Positions 35,603-46,748 of a stretch of DNA of 64,000 nucleotides are shown here, piece after piece. Origin of the DNA: Bicyclus anynana (lineage: Eukaryota; Arthropoda; Insecta; Lepidoptera; Nymphalidae). The notes beneath the pieces are model-generated. The model saw nothing but the letters and a program-made list of their open reading frames with translations, ran no database searches and had not been told where the DNA came from. The first letter of the stretch is position 1. Every line of letters starts with the position of its first letter. The position numbers were made by a program, and so were the translations under genes. The DNA lies in NCBI RefSeq assembly GCF_947172395.1, contig NC_069100.1, positions 8,584,109 to 8,648,108 of the forward strand. The letters run 5' to 3'.

Positions 35603-36476
35603 ATTTATATATACTATATAAATGTCTATGAATATTACAATATCAATTATCTTAGTACCCATTACATAAGGTACTCTGTATGCTTACTTTGGGACTAGAT
35701 AGTGATGTGTATTGTTTGAGTATATTTTTTTTATACATTAATAATAATCTTTGACAATCTAAGATGGATGTAACCTATTTTATAAATGATTAGCACGTAC
35801 CTGTTACTTATTTCGGAGACGTCATAAAGATTGCGTCCGACTATACGTGTTTACTACCCATGGGCATAAGTGGAATAGTTGCATTCGAACTAAGCCTTAA
35901 CAAAACCCAAATTCGGAGCTCCAAGTTCTGTGTTGGCTAACATGTACATTATTGTAGGTAAAAAGTTTACTTTTACTGACTCGATGTATTTAAATTAATC
36001 TCGATTAAGTTATATTTATAATAAAATGTTGCACAAAAATTATAATTTCGTTTGATTTTAATTGATAGGTTCTTTGTTAGATTTAAAGCTAAATGATGCT
36101 GGTCCTTGCTCTCTGGACTACTTATAATTAAACAGGCTTTTCTTTTTGGGTAGGGAAAGGAAAATGTTTTAAAAAACGCTGAAGGTTTGAAGGTGGTCTA
36201 TGGGAGATGAAAGTTTGGGGACCTCTGTTGTAGATGTATAATAAAATTCATTTTTTTATGTTAAATAATTTTATTTTTGTTAACAGAATTTGCGCAATCA
36301 GCTTTATCGTTTATTAAAAGCAAGATGTATGTAGCTACAACTCGAAATGGAACTAGGTTCCAAAAACAATAGAATTAGGTAGGTAAGTACTTAATAATAC
36401 TCCGGATTTTTATGATCTCGAAATGAAGAATATAAATATCGCAGTTGTACAAGACCATAAAAGTAAGTAGATATAC

Positions 36477-36646
36477 CAGGGGCGTAGCTACCACCGTATC
36501 AATGATACGGGGCCCGTATTACAGGGGCCCCTTAAGTATGATAGTTCAAATTAAAAATGTTATCTATAATTTCTCTGACCCCCCCCCCCCCCCCTGCCTG
36601 CCCCCTTCAACTAATTTTGATACATGATCCCTAAGCTACGCCACTG
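36477..36646. mobile_element. hAT-type MITE with perfect 8-bp target duplication
   Basis: A 170-bp element starting CAGGGGCGTAGCTA and ending TAGGG-like sequence then GCTACGCCACTG. It is flanked on both sides by agatatac (36469-36476 and 36647-36654). The 8-bp duplication fits the hAT superfamily. It contains a poly-C run at about 36580-36594. Relatives: 2758-2928 and a fragment at 54290-54340. Confidence 0.9.
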
Positions 36647-37549
36647 AGATATACCCACCCAGGGTACTTAATAACTAATAGGTAGGTATTAATCTTACAA
36701 CAATATTACTATATCTAAGGTATCAGCTCGAGAGTCCAACGAGCGATAGTAGTTTACTCCTGGATAATTTTATAGGATCGTTTGGAAAAATTGTTAAAAA
36801 AATATTTAGAAAAGAATGACAATAAATGCATAGGGATCAATGATGTTAAATACTGTTAGATGCGTTACTAGCGCATGAAAAATGAAACGCTCAAAAGAGG
36901 AAATTTATATACAACTCATATTATCATTGATAGGGATAAGTATACGTACACGCTTTCAATATATCTAAGCTCACATTTTGCTATCACTTGATTATATTCT
37001 TAGTCAAAATAATACAGCACCTAATATAGGTACATAATCTGTTTTGTATAAAATGTTTTCAATACAAACAAAAGATTAAGTATAAAAATATAATAGGAAT
37101 TATAAGAATAAAACGCTGGCGGCTGTTACCCATTAATATAAAATTGTAAATAAAATAATGTTACAACATAAAACACTATCAAAACAAATTTTACTTTAAA
37201 TATAAATCTTGTAAATATATAGCTTAGAAATGATAATAGAAAACTGTTATATATTCAGTTGTGTTGAATTTTATATGGCATATATTGCGGTTTTAAAGTG
37301 TAGGTAAGTACTTGGCGTTTGCTCTAACTATATTAATATGTAGGTACCTACTTATTTTTGAACTTTTCTGGGCAATAGTGTACTATTTTGTATTCTCCAG
37401 CATTGGTGGGTATATTCGTAATATATGCCCTTAAAGTATTGTATAATTAAAAAAATATTTCCTGATACAGTAACTTAATTTATAGTAATGAGATTTTGTT
37501 TGTGGTGTTTGAATGACAGAAAAGTCATGTTTTCATTTATAAATTAATA

Positions 37550-40500
37550 TCAACTGCAAGGTAGAACGTCTGCATATAGAAACATCTTCACTTCGTCATC
37601 CTTACAATCCTTTAAAACCTTCAATATTTCGTCTCGATATGGTTGAGCAATATGAAACTGTTGTTCTTTCTGGAAAATATATTCCGCCAAAATATATGCC
37701 TCCACCGTGTCGGCCTCCAAAAGACCTTTCACTACAAAAGTAACAAAAATGTCTCTACTTTCAGTAAAATAGAAATAGTTTCTCAAATATTCATTCAAAG
37801 AACCTTTGTACAAGTCTATCACAGACTTGAAATATTTGTTTACGAGTTCCTTTATTTCATGTCCAACATAGTTGCCGAATATTCTGCCCACTATCTCTAC
37901 AGCTTCGTTTCTATTTTTGGGTTCATCAAAGATGCTAGGTTTATGTTTAACCGCTTGCTTTATAGATTTATAATACAACATAGTCAAATGTATTTCTAAA
38001 TAATAGGCGAAATACTCTTCCACGGGTAAAATTTTGTGCAATCTTTTGAGAATTGTTTCAAAAACTGGCATGCAATTAGCGTACTGCTCAGAAAGAAATA
38101 CTTTACTGAATTTTAATGAAAATATGAAATCTTTTAGAAGTGTAAACAAATTCTTTTTAAATTCAGGCTTTAGCATTAAAACCTCAATGGCATCGAAAAA
38201 GGAGTCGCATACTTTCTCAATTACCTCACACTGTTCGCTTTCAGATTTACACAGAAGTAGGTGTTTCGCGATAATCCTGACATACATACATTTTTTATTG
38301 GTAGAGTCGTAATCATCTTGATCCTTCGAAAATGTATTTGGATCCAACTCAATTTCCATAAACTTATTGACTAAACCTCGCATGAATTGCTGATCAACGT
38401 CATATTGAATATTTTCTAATATACAGAGTTCAGGCATAGCTAACTTTTCATCAACTTTCATGTAAATATTAAACACTTGAACCCAATAATCCCCCAAGAC
38501 ATTTTTGGAAATTTTTATAGGGTCGGATAGCTTTCTCAGCAATGTCTGTTTCTGAAATAACTCTTTATTTTGAATTATCGTTTTAATAGCATACCATATT
38601 GATGGCAGGATATCGTCTTTTGATAAATAAAGTGAAAGGCCAACTTTTAATGCGGCTAAAGGACGCAAGGAGCAGAATGTGATGAAAGTTTCGGCTGCCC
38701 AAGGTGTATCTGCGGATAATCGCACTGCAATTCTAGCGGTTCTTCGCCACTCTAGTAGTTTCTTTATGAATCTTTCTTGATCAGATTTTCTACAAATTAA
38801 AGCTTTATTTGCAACTGCCTTAGCACCGATCCACTGCCAATCCAAAGCATCTATAACTACTGGAGGTTTACTAAAATGAGCATTAGCTCTGAGCCCAGTA
38901 GACATCACAAACTGCCATTTAGATTGCGGTTTTAGAAATTCGAAATCGGAAATACGCCGTAATAACTCCTCATTGGTTAAAAATGAGGACAACGGTCGTG
39001 CGAACCAACGTTTCGGAGTTGACAAAAATGCCTCTTCCAAAGCAATTCTATGCTTCTCAGCTAATCCTCCAGTTTCATTGAAATATATGTTAAGGGATCT
39101 TAAAAACCGATCGTGGTTTGGACGTTCTTTAGTGATTAATTCAGCGAAACTTTTACCATCCTTTAGCAATGACGTGTCATGACGTAAAGCGTTGATATAA
39201 GCAGCATTATTCTGTTGAAGAGCAAAAGTTTCACTAAAAAGCTCACGCCTTAATATTCTCGCTTTGTATAATCGTGAGACTAGATTTGAATCGGCTTTTA
39301 CTGCTTTTAGTAGAGCTGTTTTTGCATTAGGTATTTCTTTCAGATTAACTTTATATTGGACAAGTGTGTCTAAAAATGCATTCGCATCCGAAGACAGTAT
39401 AAGCGGAGGTAAACGTTTAGCGACTATCTTCTTTTCTTCAAGATTTAATTTGTATTCGGAAAATGTAGAGAATTGGCGGAGAAAGCCAGTAAGTAAAGCA
39501 GGTGATATTGGGACATCAGCTAATAAGTGACGTAAGACAACAGCATGAAGGCCTTCGCGGCATGTTGGGTCTGTTTCAGCTCCATCGAGACCTATGTCAA
39601 CGCCAAATTGTAGCACTAATGACCAGACATTTTCAGGCAAACGCCAGGCAGAACCACGTTTTACGAGAGATCTAATAACTGCAGCCCGTAGCGTGGTTGG
39701 TTCATTCTTATGTCTTTCTACCAAAAGTTTTAGAAATTTATGTACTTGTTCTGGAACTCCTCCGCTTTTGCTGACAAGAACTAGCATCATATTGAGTCGA
39801 CCTTCAGTAGTGCTTTCAGCTAATATTTTTTTTATTTAATTCGTAAAATGTTTGTTCAAAACCTATAAAACGATAACGGTTGAACAACTGGCCAAAAGGA
39901 GATTTTCCAGGGATCGGTTGAACATTGTGTTGCATTGCATAAAGACACTGATGTGACATTGCACATTTTTTCAAAATCCTCCCTTTAAGTATACCGGCAC
40001 TCGAGTAATGATTTTCGTATTCACATAACTTATGTTGTACGTCTGTAAATAAATGTGCATTATCCTCGACATCTAGTTCTAGAGGTTTAGGTAATGGATA
40101 TGGCCATTTTTTAACTTTACCATCAATGGCTTTATCAACAAACACTTTCTTCTTAAAAGAAGATCTTTCCTCTGATTTTAAACGTTTTATTAATGGCTCG
40201 ACTTTCTTGTATGTAAACCAATACTCCAAATACTCTGCTCTGGCAAGTTTCAGAACAAGTTCTTTAGCTTGGTCACCAGTCATGTTAGCTGCAATAGTTT
40301 TCATGTGAAGTACATACACTACATATAATTCACTCTTAGCATCAAATCTATTTCTGTAATTTTTCATTATATACTCTGTAATTGATGAACTGAATGCATC
40401 AAATGAGTTTGAGTCAAAATATTTTTCAACAGTGTCTAAAAATACATTGCCAACACTCTTCAATACACTTTTGATACAATTGAAGTATTTTGATGCATTA

Positions 40501-41105
40501 CTTGTGTATTTTGTAAGCGCAGCTTGGTTATTTGGTAAAATCTCAAAGTAAAGTTTGCACGCTGAAGGACAGACTTCAAAAACAATTTTCAACTGTTTGT
40601 ATGTCAATTTATCTATTAAATTTGGGAATTCACTTGTAATAAATTCACTGGAACAGTGCCAGAAGAAGTTAAATGCATCCTCAAAGCTAGATCTGTAATA
40701 GTTATAAAACATCTGGCACCTTTCCTTGTCTTTCAAATTTAACTGTATAAAATGCTTCATTTTATTTACAGCTGGTTGGATCATTTCTGGATATAAAGTA
40801 CTTTCGAGATACGAAGGTTTTATGATGTCACTATATTGGTTTTCTAAAATCCAGAGACATTTCAATGATCTGCTGACATACAACATATCATTGCTTTTTA
40901 AATTATCTAATATATATTCAACATTTCTATGTTTTGAAGCAAGATCGATTTTGAATATTCGATCAATGGGTAAAGTTTCTGGCAATATTGCTATGTCTTT
41001 AAATGAGAGATTTCTTTTGTAAGACTCATTAACAAAGTTGTTCAGGTAACGATGTTTCTCTCGGAGATTTGATCCCGGTAATGTTATTGGGAACTGCACA
41101 TTCAT
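37550..41105 (-). CDS. Orphan helical-repeat family, copy A (single frameshift)
   Basis: I do not recognise this family. Two frames, 41105-39816 (429 aa) and 39790-37550 (746 aa), together match copy B end to end at about 90% identity by eye. The only break is one extra base in a run of eight T (A on the coding strand) at 39826-39833. The protein has no signal peptide or membrane span; it is Leu/Lys-rich with many amphipathic helices, suggesting a HEAT/ARM-like solenoid (inference). The start ATG directly follows a splice-acceptor-like TTTTAG, so an upstream exon is likely, and the family start might be further upstream. The lesion could be an assembly error, a recent null or a slippage site; the rest of the frame is clean. 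Confidence 0.75.
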
Positions 41106-41139
41106 CTAAAAGCAAAAAAATAATAATTAATAATAACAA

Positions 41140-41235
41140 TAATCTTCAATAACATGTATCTGCATTGGAATAGCGTGGTGTATACGGATGCCTGTCGTGT
41201 AGTAGGCCGTATAAATAGGCTGATAACGATGATGA
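41140..41235. mobile_element. LINE-like tail shared upstream of copy A
   Basis: The phrase taggccgtataaataggctg followed by ataacgatgatgaatga recurs in diverged form upstream of copy B (45780-45810) and copy C (50785-50820). It was therefore present before the array was duplicated. Confidence 0.65.
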
Positions 41236-41501
41236 ATGACATAAACAAAAAACCATTCTAGAAATATATGAATAAAGAAGATTAAAATTGAGCATTTGGT
41301 TATATTTATGAGTGATTATGTATGGGTGGTAGTATGAGTGAGTGGTATATGGGTGTAATTGAACTATGGTGTTGCAATATGGGTTTATGCATATTTAAAT
41401 AGTTAAAATATATTTAGAATAGTAAAAGCGAAAAACACATACACGTTTTAAATAAGCTTACCTTTTTTTGTCGCTTGATTATATTCGACTAATTTGCGTG
41501 C

Positions 41502-41694
41502 AGCCCTTTTTTTTTAAAGAATATCTGCCATATCTTGTTTTAATATGACTATAATCTCATTCCCCTCCAACTACTCGTAGTCCGAAAAACTGTGTTGGAA
41601 GTGGCAATGGATACAAAAATAGTCCAGTGGACGTCTATAGAACCACGACCTCTCTATGAAGATGCCGGCCCCTTTACCGTTGAGCTATTGAGGC
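41502..41694 (-). mobile_element. SINE family C, reverse, upstream of copy A
   Basis: Runs from a T-rich end (tctgccatatcttg ... aatatgac) to a tRNA-like head (ccgttgagctattgaggc). A homologous copy occupies the same relative site upstream of copy B (46160-46320), so it is part of the duplicated unit. Confidence 0.75.
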
Positions 41695-42098
41695 TACACA
41701 CAAAAAAATCATTTCACATCATATGCACAACAACGTTACAACAATAACATACAACAGTAGCAAAATAAATGTTAGTTTTAATAAACATATTCTAAATAAA
41801 AAGCTTACAAATAGTAAAAAAATTGTACCTGTATCGGATTTGATACTGCACTATTATGATATACAAGATACTTGGCGTTAGCATATTTACGTAGTTGGAA
41901 TTATGTTATGAAATTTTCAATAGTAGGTTTATTTAATATTTTTTTATACATACATATAAATAAATTATTTCCTTTTATATAATTTGCCTTAACTAGTTAT
42001 TAAGAAAAGATTTTATTTTATTAAAAATTAGATATAAAAATAAAATGAGATTTTATTGTTTCCAACTTTTAAGTCATGCTTTCGTTTTTCAAATAATA

Positions 42099-45000
42099 TC
42101 AACTGCAAGGTATTGACAGAACGTCTGCATATAGAAACATCTTTACTTCGTCATCTTTACAATTCTTTAAAATCTTCAATATTTCATCTCGATGTGGTTG
42201 CGAAATATGAAACTGTTGTTCTTTCTGGAAAATATATTCCGCCAAAATATACGCCTCCGTCGTGTTGGTCTTCAAAAGACCTTTCACTACAAAAGTCATC
42301 AACACTTCTCTACTTTCATTAAAATGGAAATAGTTTCTCAAATAATCATTCAAAGGACCTTTGTACAAGTCTATCACTGACTTGAAATATTTGTTTACGA
42401 GTTCCTTTATTTCATGTCCAACATAGTTGCCGAATATTCTGCCCACTATTTCTATAGCTTCGTTTCTATTTTTGGGTTCATTAAAATTGCCAGGTTTATT
42501 TTTAACCGCTTGCTTTATAGATTTATAATACAACATAGTCAAATGTATTTCTACATAATTAGCGAAATACTCTTCCATGGGTAAAATTTTGTGCAATCTT
42601 TTGAGAATTGCTTCAAAAACTGGCATGCAATTAGCGTACTGCTCAGAAAGAAATACTTTACTGAATTTCAATGAGAATATGAAATCTTTTAAAAGTTTAA
42701 TCAAATTCTTTTTAAATTCTGGCTTTTGCATTAAAACCTCAATGGCATCGAAAAAGGAGTCGCATACTTTGTCAATTACCTCAGACTGTTCGTTTTCAGA
42801 TTTACACAGAAGCAGGTGTTTCGCGATGATCCTGACATACATACATTTTTTATTGGTAGAGTCGTAATCATCCTCATCCTTGGAAAATGTATTTGGATCT
42901 AATTCAGTTTCTATAAACTTATTGACTAAACCTCGCATGAATTGCTGATCAACGTCATTTTGAATATTTTCTAATGTACAAAGCACAGGCATAGCTAACT
43001 TTTCATCAATTTTCATGTAAATATTAAACACTTGAACCCAATAATCCGCCACGACGTTTTTGGAAATTTTTTTTGGGTCGGATAGCTTTCTTAGCAATCT
43101 CTGTTTCTGAGATAAGTCTTTATTTTGAATTATCGTTTTAATAGCATACCATATTGAAGGCTGGATATCGTCTTTTGATAAATAAAGTGTAAGGCCTACT
43201 TTTAATGCGGCTAAAGGACGCAAGGAGCAGAAAGTGATGAACGTTTCGGCTGCCCAAGGTGTCTCGGCAGATAATCGCACTGCAATTCTAGCGGAGCGCC
43301 GCCACACTAGTAATTTCTTTATGTATCTTTCTTGATCAGATTTTCTACAAATTAAAGCTTTATTTGCAATTGCCTTAGCACCGATCCATTGCCAATCCAA
43401 ATAATCTATAACTACTGGAGATTTACTGAAATGAGCATTAGCTCTGAGCCCAGTAGACATCACAACCTGCCATTTAGATTGCGGTTTTAGCACTTCGAAA
43501 TCGGAAATACGCCGTAATAACTCCTCATTGGTTAAAAACGAGGACAACGGCCGTGGGAACCAATATTTCGGAGTTAACAAAAATGCCTCTTCCAGTGCAA
43601 TTCTGTGCTTCTCAGCTAATCCTCCAGATTCACTGAAATATATGTTAAGAGATTTTAAAAACCAATCGTGGTTTGGACGTTCTTTAGTAATTAATTCAGC
43701 GAAACTTTTACCATCCTTTAAAGGAGATGTGTCATGGCGTAAAGCATTGATATACGCAGCATTATGCTGTTTAAGAGCAAAAGTTTCAATAAAAAGCTCA
43801 CGCCTCAATATTCTCGCTTTGTATAATCGTGAGACTAGATTTGAATCGGTTTTTGCCGCTTTTAGTAATGCTGTTTTTGCATTAGGTATTTCTTTTAAAT
43901 TAACTTTATATTGGACAAGTGTGTCTAAAAATGCATTCGCATCTGAAGACAGTATAAGCGGAGGTAAACGTTTAGCGACTAACTTCTTTTCTTCAAGATT
44001 TAATTTGTATTCGGTAAATGTAGAGAATTGGCGGAGAAAGCCAGTAAGTAAAGCAGGTGATATTTGGGCATCAGCTAATAAGTGACGTAAGACAACAGCA
44101 TGAAGGCCTTCGCGGCATGTTGGGTCTGTTTCAGCTCCATCGAGACCTATGTCAACGCCAAATTGTAGCACTAACGACCAGACATTTTCAGGCAAACGCC
44201 AGGCAGAACCACGTTTTACGAGAGATCTAATAACTGCAGCCCGTAGCGTGGTTGGTTCATTCTTATGTCTTTCTACCATTAGCTTTAGAAATTTCTCTAC
44301 TTGTTCTGGAACTCCTCCACTTTTGCTGACAAGAACTAGCATCATATTGAGTCGACCTTCAATAGTGCTTTCAGCTAACAAATTTTTGTTTAATTCGTAG
44401 AATGTCTGTTCAAAACCTATAAAGCGATATCTGTTAAACAATTGGTCCAAAGGAGATTTCCCAGGAATTGTTTCAACACAATCCATTACATAACTACACT
44501 CATATGACATTGCACATTTTTTCATAACCCTCCGTTTAAGCATACCGGCACCCAAGTAATGGTTTTCGTATTCATATGGCTCATGCTGTACGTCTGTAAA
44601 TACATGTGATTCATCCTCGATTTTTAGTACTAGAGGTTTAGGTAATGGATATCGCCATTCTTTAACTTTACCATCAATGGCTTTATCAACAAACACTTGC
44701 TTCTTAAAAGAAGACCGTTCCTCTGATTTTAAACGTTTTATTAATGGCTCAACTTTCTTGTATGTAAACCAATACTCCAAATACTCTGCTCTGGCAAGTT
44801 TCAGAACAAGTTCTTTAGCTTGGTCACCAGTCATGTTAGCTGCAATAGTTTTCATGTGAAGTACATAAGCTACATATAATTCACTCTTAGCATCAAATCT
44901 ATTTCTGTAATTTTTCATTATATACTCTGTAATTGATGAACTGAATGCATCAAATGAGTTTGAGTCAAAATATTTTTCAACAATGTCTAAAAATACATTG

Positions 45001-45656
45001 CCATCACTCTTCAATACACTTTTGATACAATTGAAGTATTTTGATGCATTACTTGTGTATTTTGTAAGCGCAGCTTGGTTATTTGGTAAAATCTCAAAGT
45101 AAAGTTTGGACACTGAAGGACAGACCTCGAAAACAATTTTCAACTGTTTATATGACAATTTATCTATTATATTTGGCAATTCACTTTTAATAAATTCACT
45201 AGAACAGTGCCAGAAAAAATTGAATGCATCCTCAAAATTAGATCTGTAATAGTTATAAAATATCTGGCACCTTTCCTTGTCTTTTAAATTTAACCATATA
45301 AAATGCTTCATTTTATTTACAGCTGGTTGTATCATTTCTGGATATAAAGTACTCTCAAGATACGAAGGTTTTATGATGTCACTATATTGGTTATCTAAAA
45401 TCCAGAGACATTTCAATGATCTGCTGACATACAACATATCATTTCTTTTTAGATTATCTAATATGTATTCAACATTTCTATGTTTGGAAGCAAGGTCGAT
45501 TTTGAATATTCGATCAATAGGTGAAGTTTCTGGCAATATTGCTATCTCTTGAAATGAGAGATTTCTTTTGTAAGTCTCATTAACAAAGTTGTTCAGGTAA
45601 CGATGTTTCTCTCGGAGATTTGATCCCGGTAATGTTATTGGGAACTGCAGATCCAT
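42099..45656 (-). CDS. Orphan helical-repeat family, copy B (intact, 1185 aa)
   Basis: An uninterrupted 1185-codon frame, the intact member of a three-copy tandem array; function unknown. It starts MDLQFPITLPGSNLREKHRY and ends LYADVLSIPCS. Predicted largely alpha-helical: repeated helices such as PEQVEKFLKLMVERHKNEP and REGLHAVVLRHLLADAQ look like HEAT-type pairs, but no named domain can be assigned. Cys are scattered, with no catalytic motif seen. Residues about 350-410 differ strongly between copies, whereas about 455-515 are almost identical. The ATG follows TTTTAG, a splice acceptor, so a 5' exon upstream is probable. The whole CDS is one exon. It could be a fast-evolving lepidopteran protein known only as uncharacterised. 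Confidence 0.88.
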   Translation of the reverse strand: MDLQFPITLPGSNLREKHRYLNNFVNETYKRNLSFQEIAILPETSPIDRIFKIDLASKHRNVEYILDNLKRNDMLYVSRSLKCLWILDNQYSDIIKPSYLESTLYPEMIQPAVNKMKHFIWLNLKDKERCQIFYNYYRSNFEDAFNFFWHCSSEFIKSELPNIIDKLSYKQLKIVFEVCPSVSKLYFEILPNNQAALTKYTSNASKYFNCIKSVLKSDGNVFLDIVEKYFDSNSFDAFSSSITEYIMKNYRNRFDAKSELYVAYVLHMKTIAANMTGDQAKELVLKLARAEYLEYWFTYKKVEPLIKRLKSEERSSFKKQVFVDKAIDGKVKEWRYPLPKPLVLKIEDESHVFTDVQHEPYEYENHYLGAGMLKRRVMKKCAMSYECSYVMDCVETIPGKSPLDQLFNRYRFIGFEQTFYELNKNLLAESTIEGRLNMMLVLVSKSGGVPEQVEKFLKLMVERHKNEPTTLRAAVIRSLVKRGSAWRLPENVWSLVLQFGVDIGLDGAETDPTCREGLHAVVLRHLLADAQISPALLTGFLRQFSTFTEYKLNLEEKKLVAKRLPPLILSSDANAFLDTLVQYKVNLKEIPNAKTALLKAAKTDSNLVSRLYKARILRRELFIETFALKQHNAAYINALRHDTSPLKDGKSFAELITKERPNHDWFLKSLNIYFSESGGLAEKHRIALEEAFLLTPKYWFPRPLSSFLTNEELLRRISDFEVLKPQSKWQVVMSTGLRANAHFSKSPVVIDYLDWQWIGAKAIANKALICRKSDQERYIKKLLVWRRSARIAVRLSAETPWAAETFITFCSLRPLAALKVGLTLYLSKDDIQPSIWYAIKTIIQNKDLSQKQRLLRKLSDPKKISKNVVADYWVQVFNIYMKIDEKLAMPVLCTLENIQNDVDQQFMRGLVNKFIETELDPNTFSKDEDDYDSTNKKCMYVRIIAKHLLLCKSENEQSEVIDKVCDSFFDAIEVLMQKPEFKKNLIKLLKDFIFSLKFSKVFLSEQYANCMPVFEAILKRLHKILPMEEYFANYVEIHLTMLYYKSIKQAVKNKPGNFNEPKNRNEAIEIVGRIFGNYVGHEIKELVNKYFKSVIDLYKGPLNDYLRNYFHFNESREVLMTFVVKGLLKTNTTEAYILAEYIFQKEQQFHISQPHRDEILKILKNCKDDEVKMFLYADVLSIPCS

Positions 45657-46159
45657 CTAAAAGCAAAATAAGAATTACTAATATTATTAATCTTTAATAT
45701 TATTTATCCATACATATTATGTACCCATCAACCTGCATTGGTGCAGCGAGGTGAGTATAAGCTCATATCCCCTCTCCTAAAAACAGGCTGATAACGATAA
45801 TGAATGATAAAAATAAAAAAACCACTACAAAAATGTATGAACCAAGAAGTTAACTTCAAAACAGTTGGATCAATATTTGTGAATATTTTGTGTATGTTTG
45901 AGGGAGTGGTTTACAGTGGTTGGTGGATATAATTTAACTAAAATAGTGGTGTTCGGATTTGAATTTGTGTATATTTAATTTGTTAAAATATATTTAAAAT
46001 GGTAAAAATGGCTAACTTCACCCTACACGTTTTGAATTAAATATATACTTAGACAAATTAACATGCAACTCTAAGTGTTCGTTTTAGGGCTCCGAACACA
46101 TATAGTACAAAAACGGAACTCTTGTAATATTACTCGCGCACGTTTTAATTTATAAAACC

Positions 46160-46320
46160 ATATCCTTTTTTTTAATATGACCAATATGCTCATTTCCCAC
46201 CAACTAGACGGAAAAGACTGTGCTAGAAGACGACAATAAACCAGCGGGCGGGGATAGAGCCACAACCTCTTGGTGAAGTCTGGCCCCTTTACTACCGACT
46301 TATTCAGGCACAATAAGTCG
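46160..46320 (-). mobile_element. SINE family C, reverse, upstream of copy B
   Basis: Contains atatgaccaatatgctcatt, the gactgtgctag phrase and a decayed tRNA-like head. A short duplication (cgacttattcaggcacaa / agacttattgaggcacaa) follows. Position equals 41502-41694 in the neighbouring unit. Confidence 0.7.
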
Positions 46321-46748
46321 GCAGTAAACAGACTTATTGAGGCACAACAATATAATACACAACAATTCATTACACTTCATATGCACAACAATGTTACAAC
46401 AACATACAACAGTAACAAAATAAATGTTAGTTTAAATAAACATATTCCAAAATATAACGCTTACAGATAGTAAAAATTGTACCTGTATTGGATTTGATAT
46501 TGCACTAATATGCAACATATTTTGTAAGCCGTAGGTTTACAATATACTTGGCATATGTATATTTATGTAGTTGGGTTTCGTTATAAAATTTTCAGTAGAA
46601 GGTACGTATAGGTACCTAGTTGTATCAATATTTTTTATTCATATAATAAATTATTTCCTTTTACGTGAATTTTAATATCTAGATATAAAATGAGATTTCA
46701 TTGTTTCCAACTTTCAAGTCACATTTTCATTTTCTTGTAGGTAAAATA

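Larger units (their letters stand above)
33612..37549. other. OPA1 3' region and spacer
   Basis: AT-rich non-coding DNA after the OPA1 stop. It should hold the OPA1 3' UTR; a candidate AATAAA lies at 36020-36025, but the true end cannot be fixed. Four MITEs or MITE fragments, an RTE-like LINE tail and a homopolymer C tract are listed separately. No other gene was seen. Confidence 0.55.

Noticed and set aside
43528..44085. Plus-strand frames opposite the orphan genes (also 38973, 48558)
   Set aside because: They recur opposite all copies because the copies are similar; no splice, start or family support.
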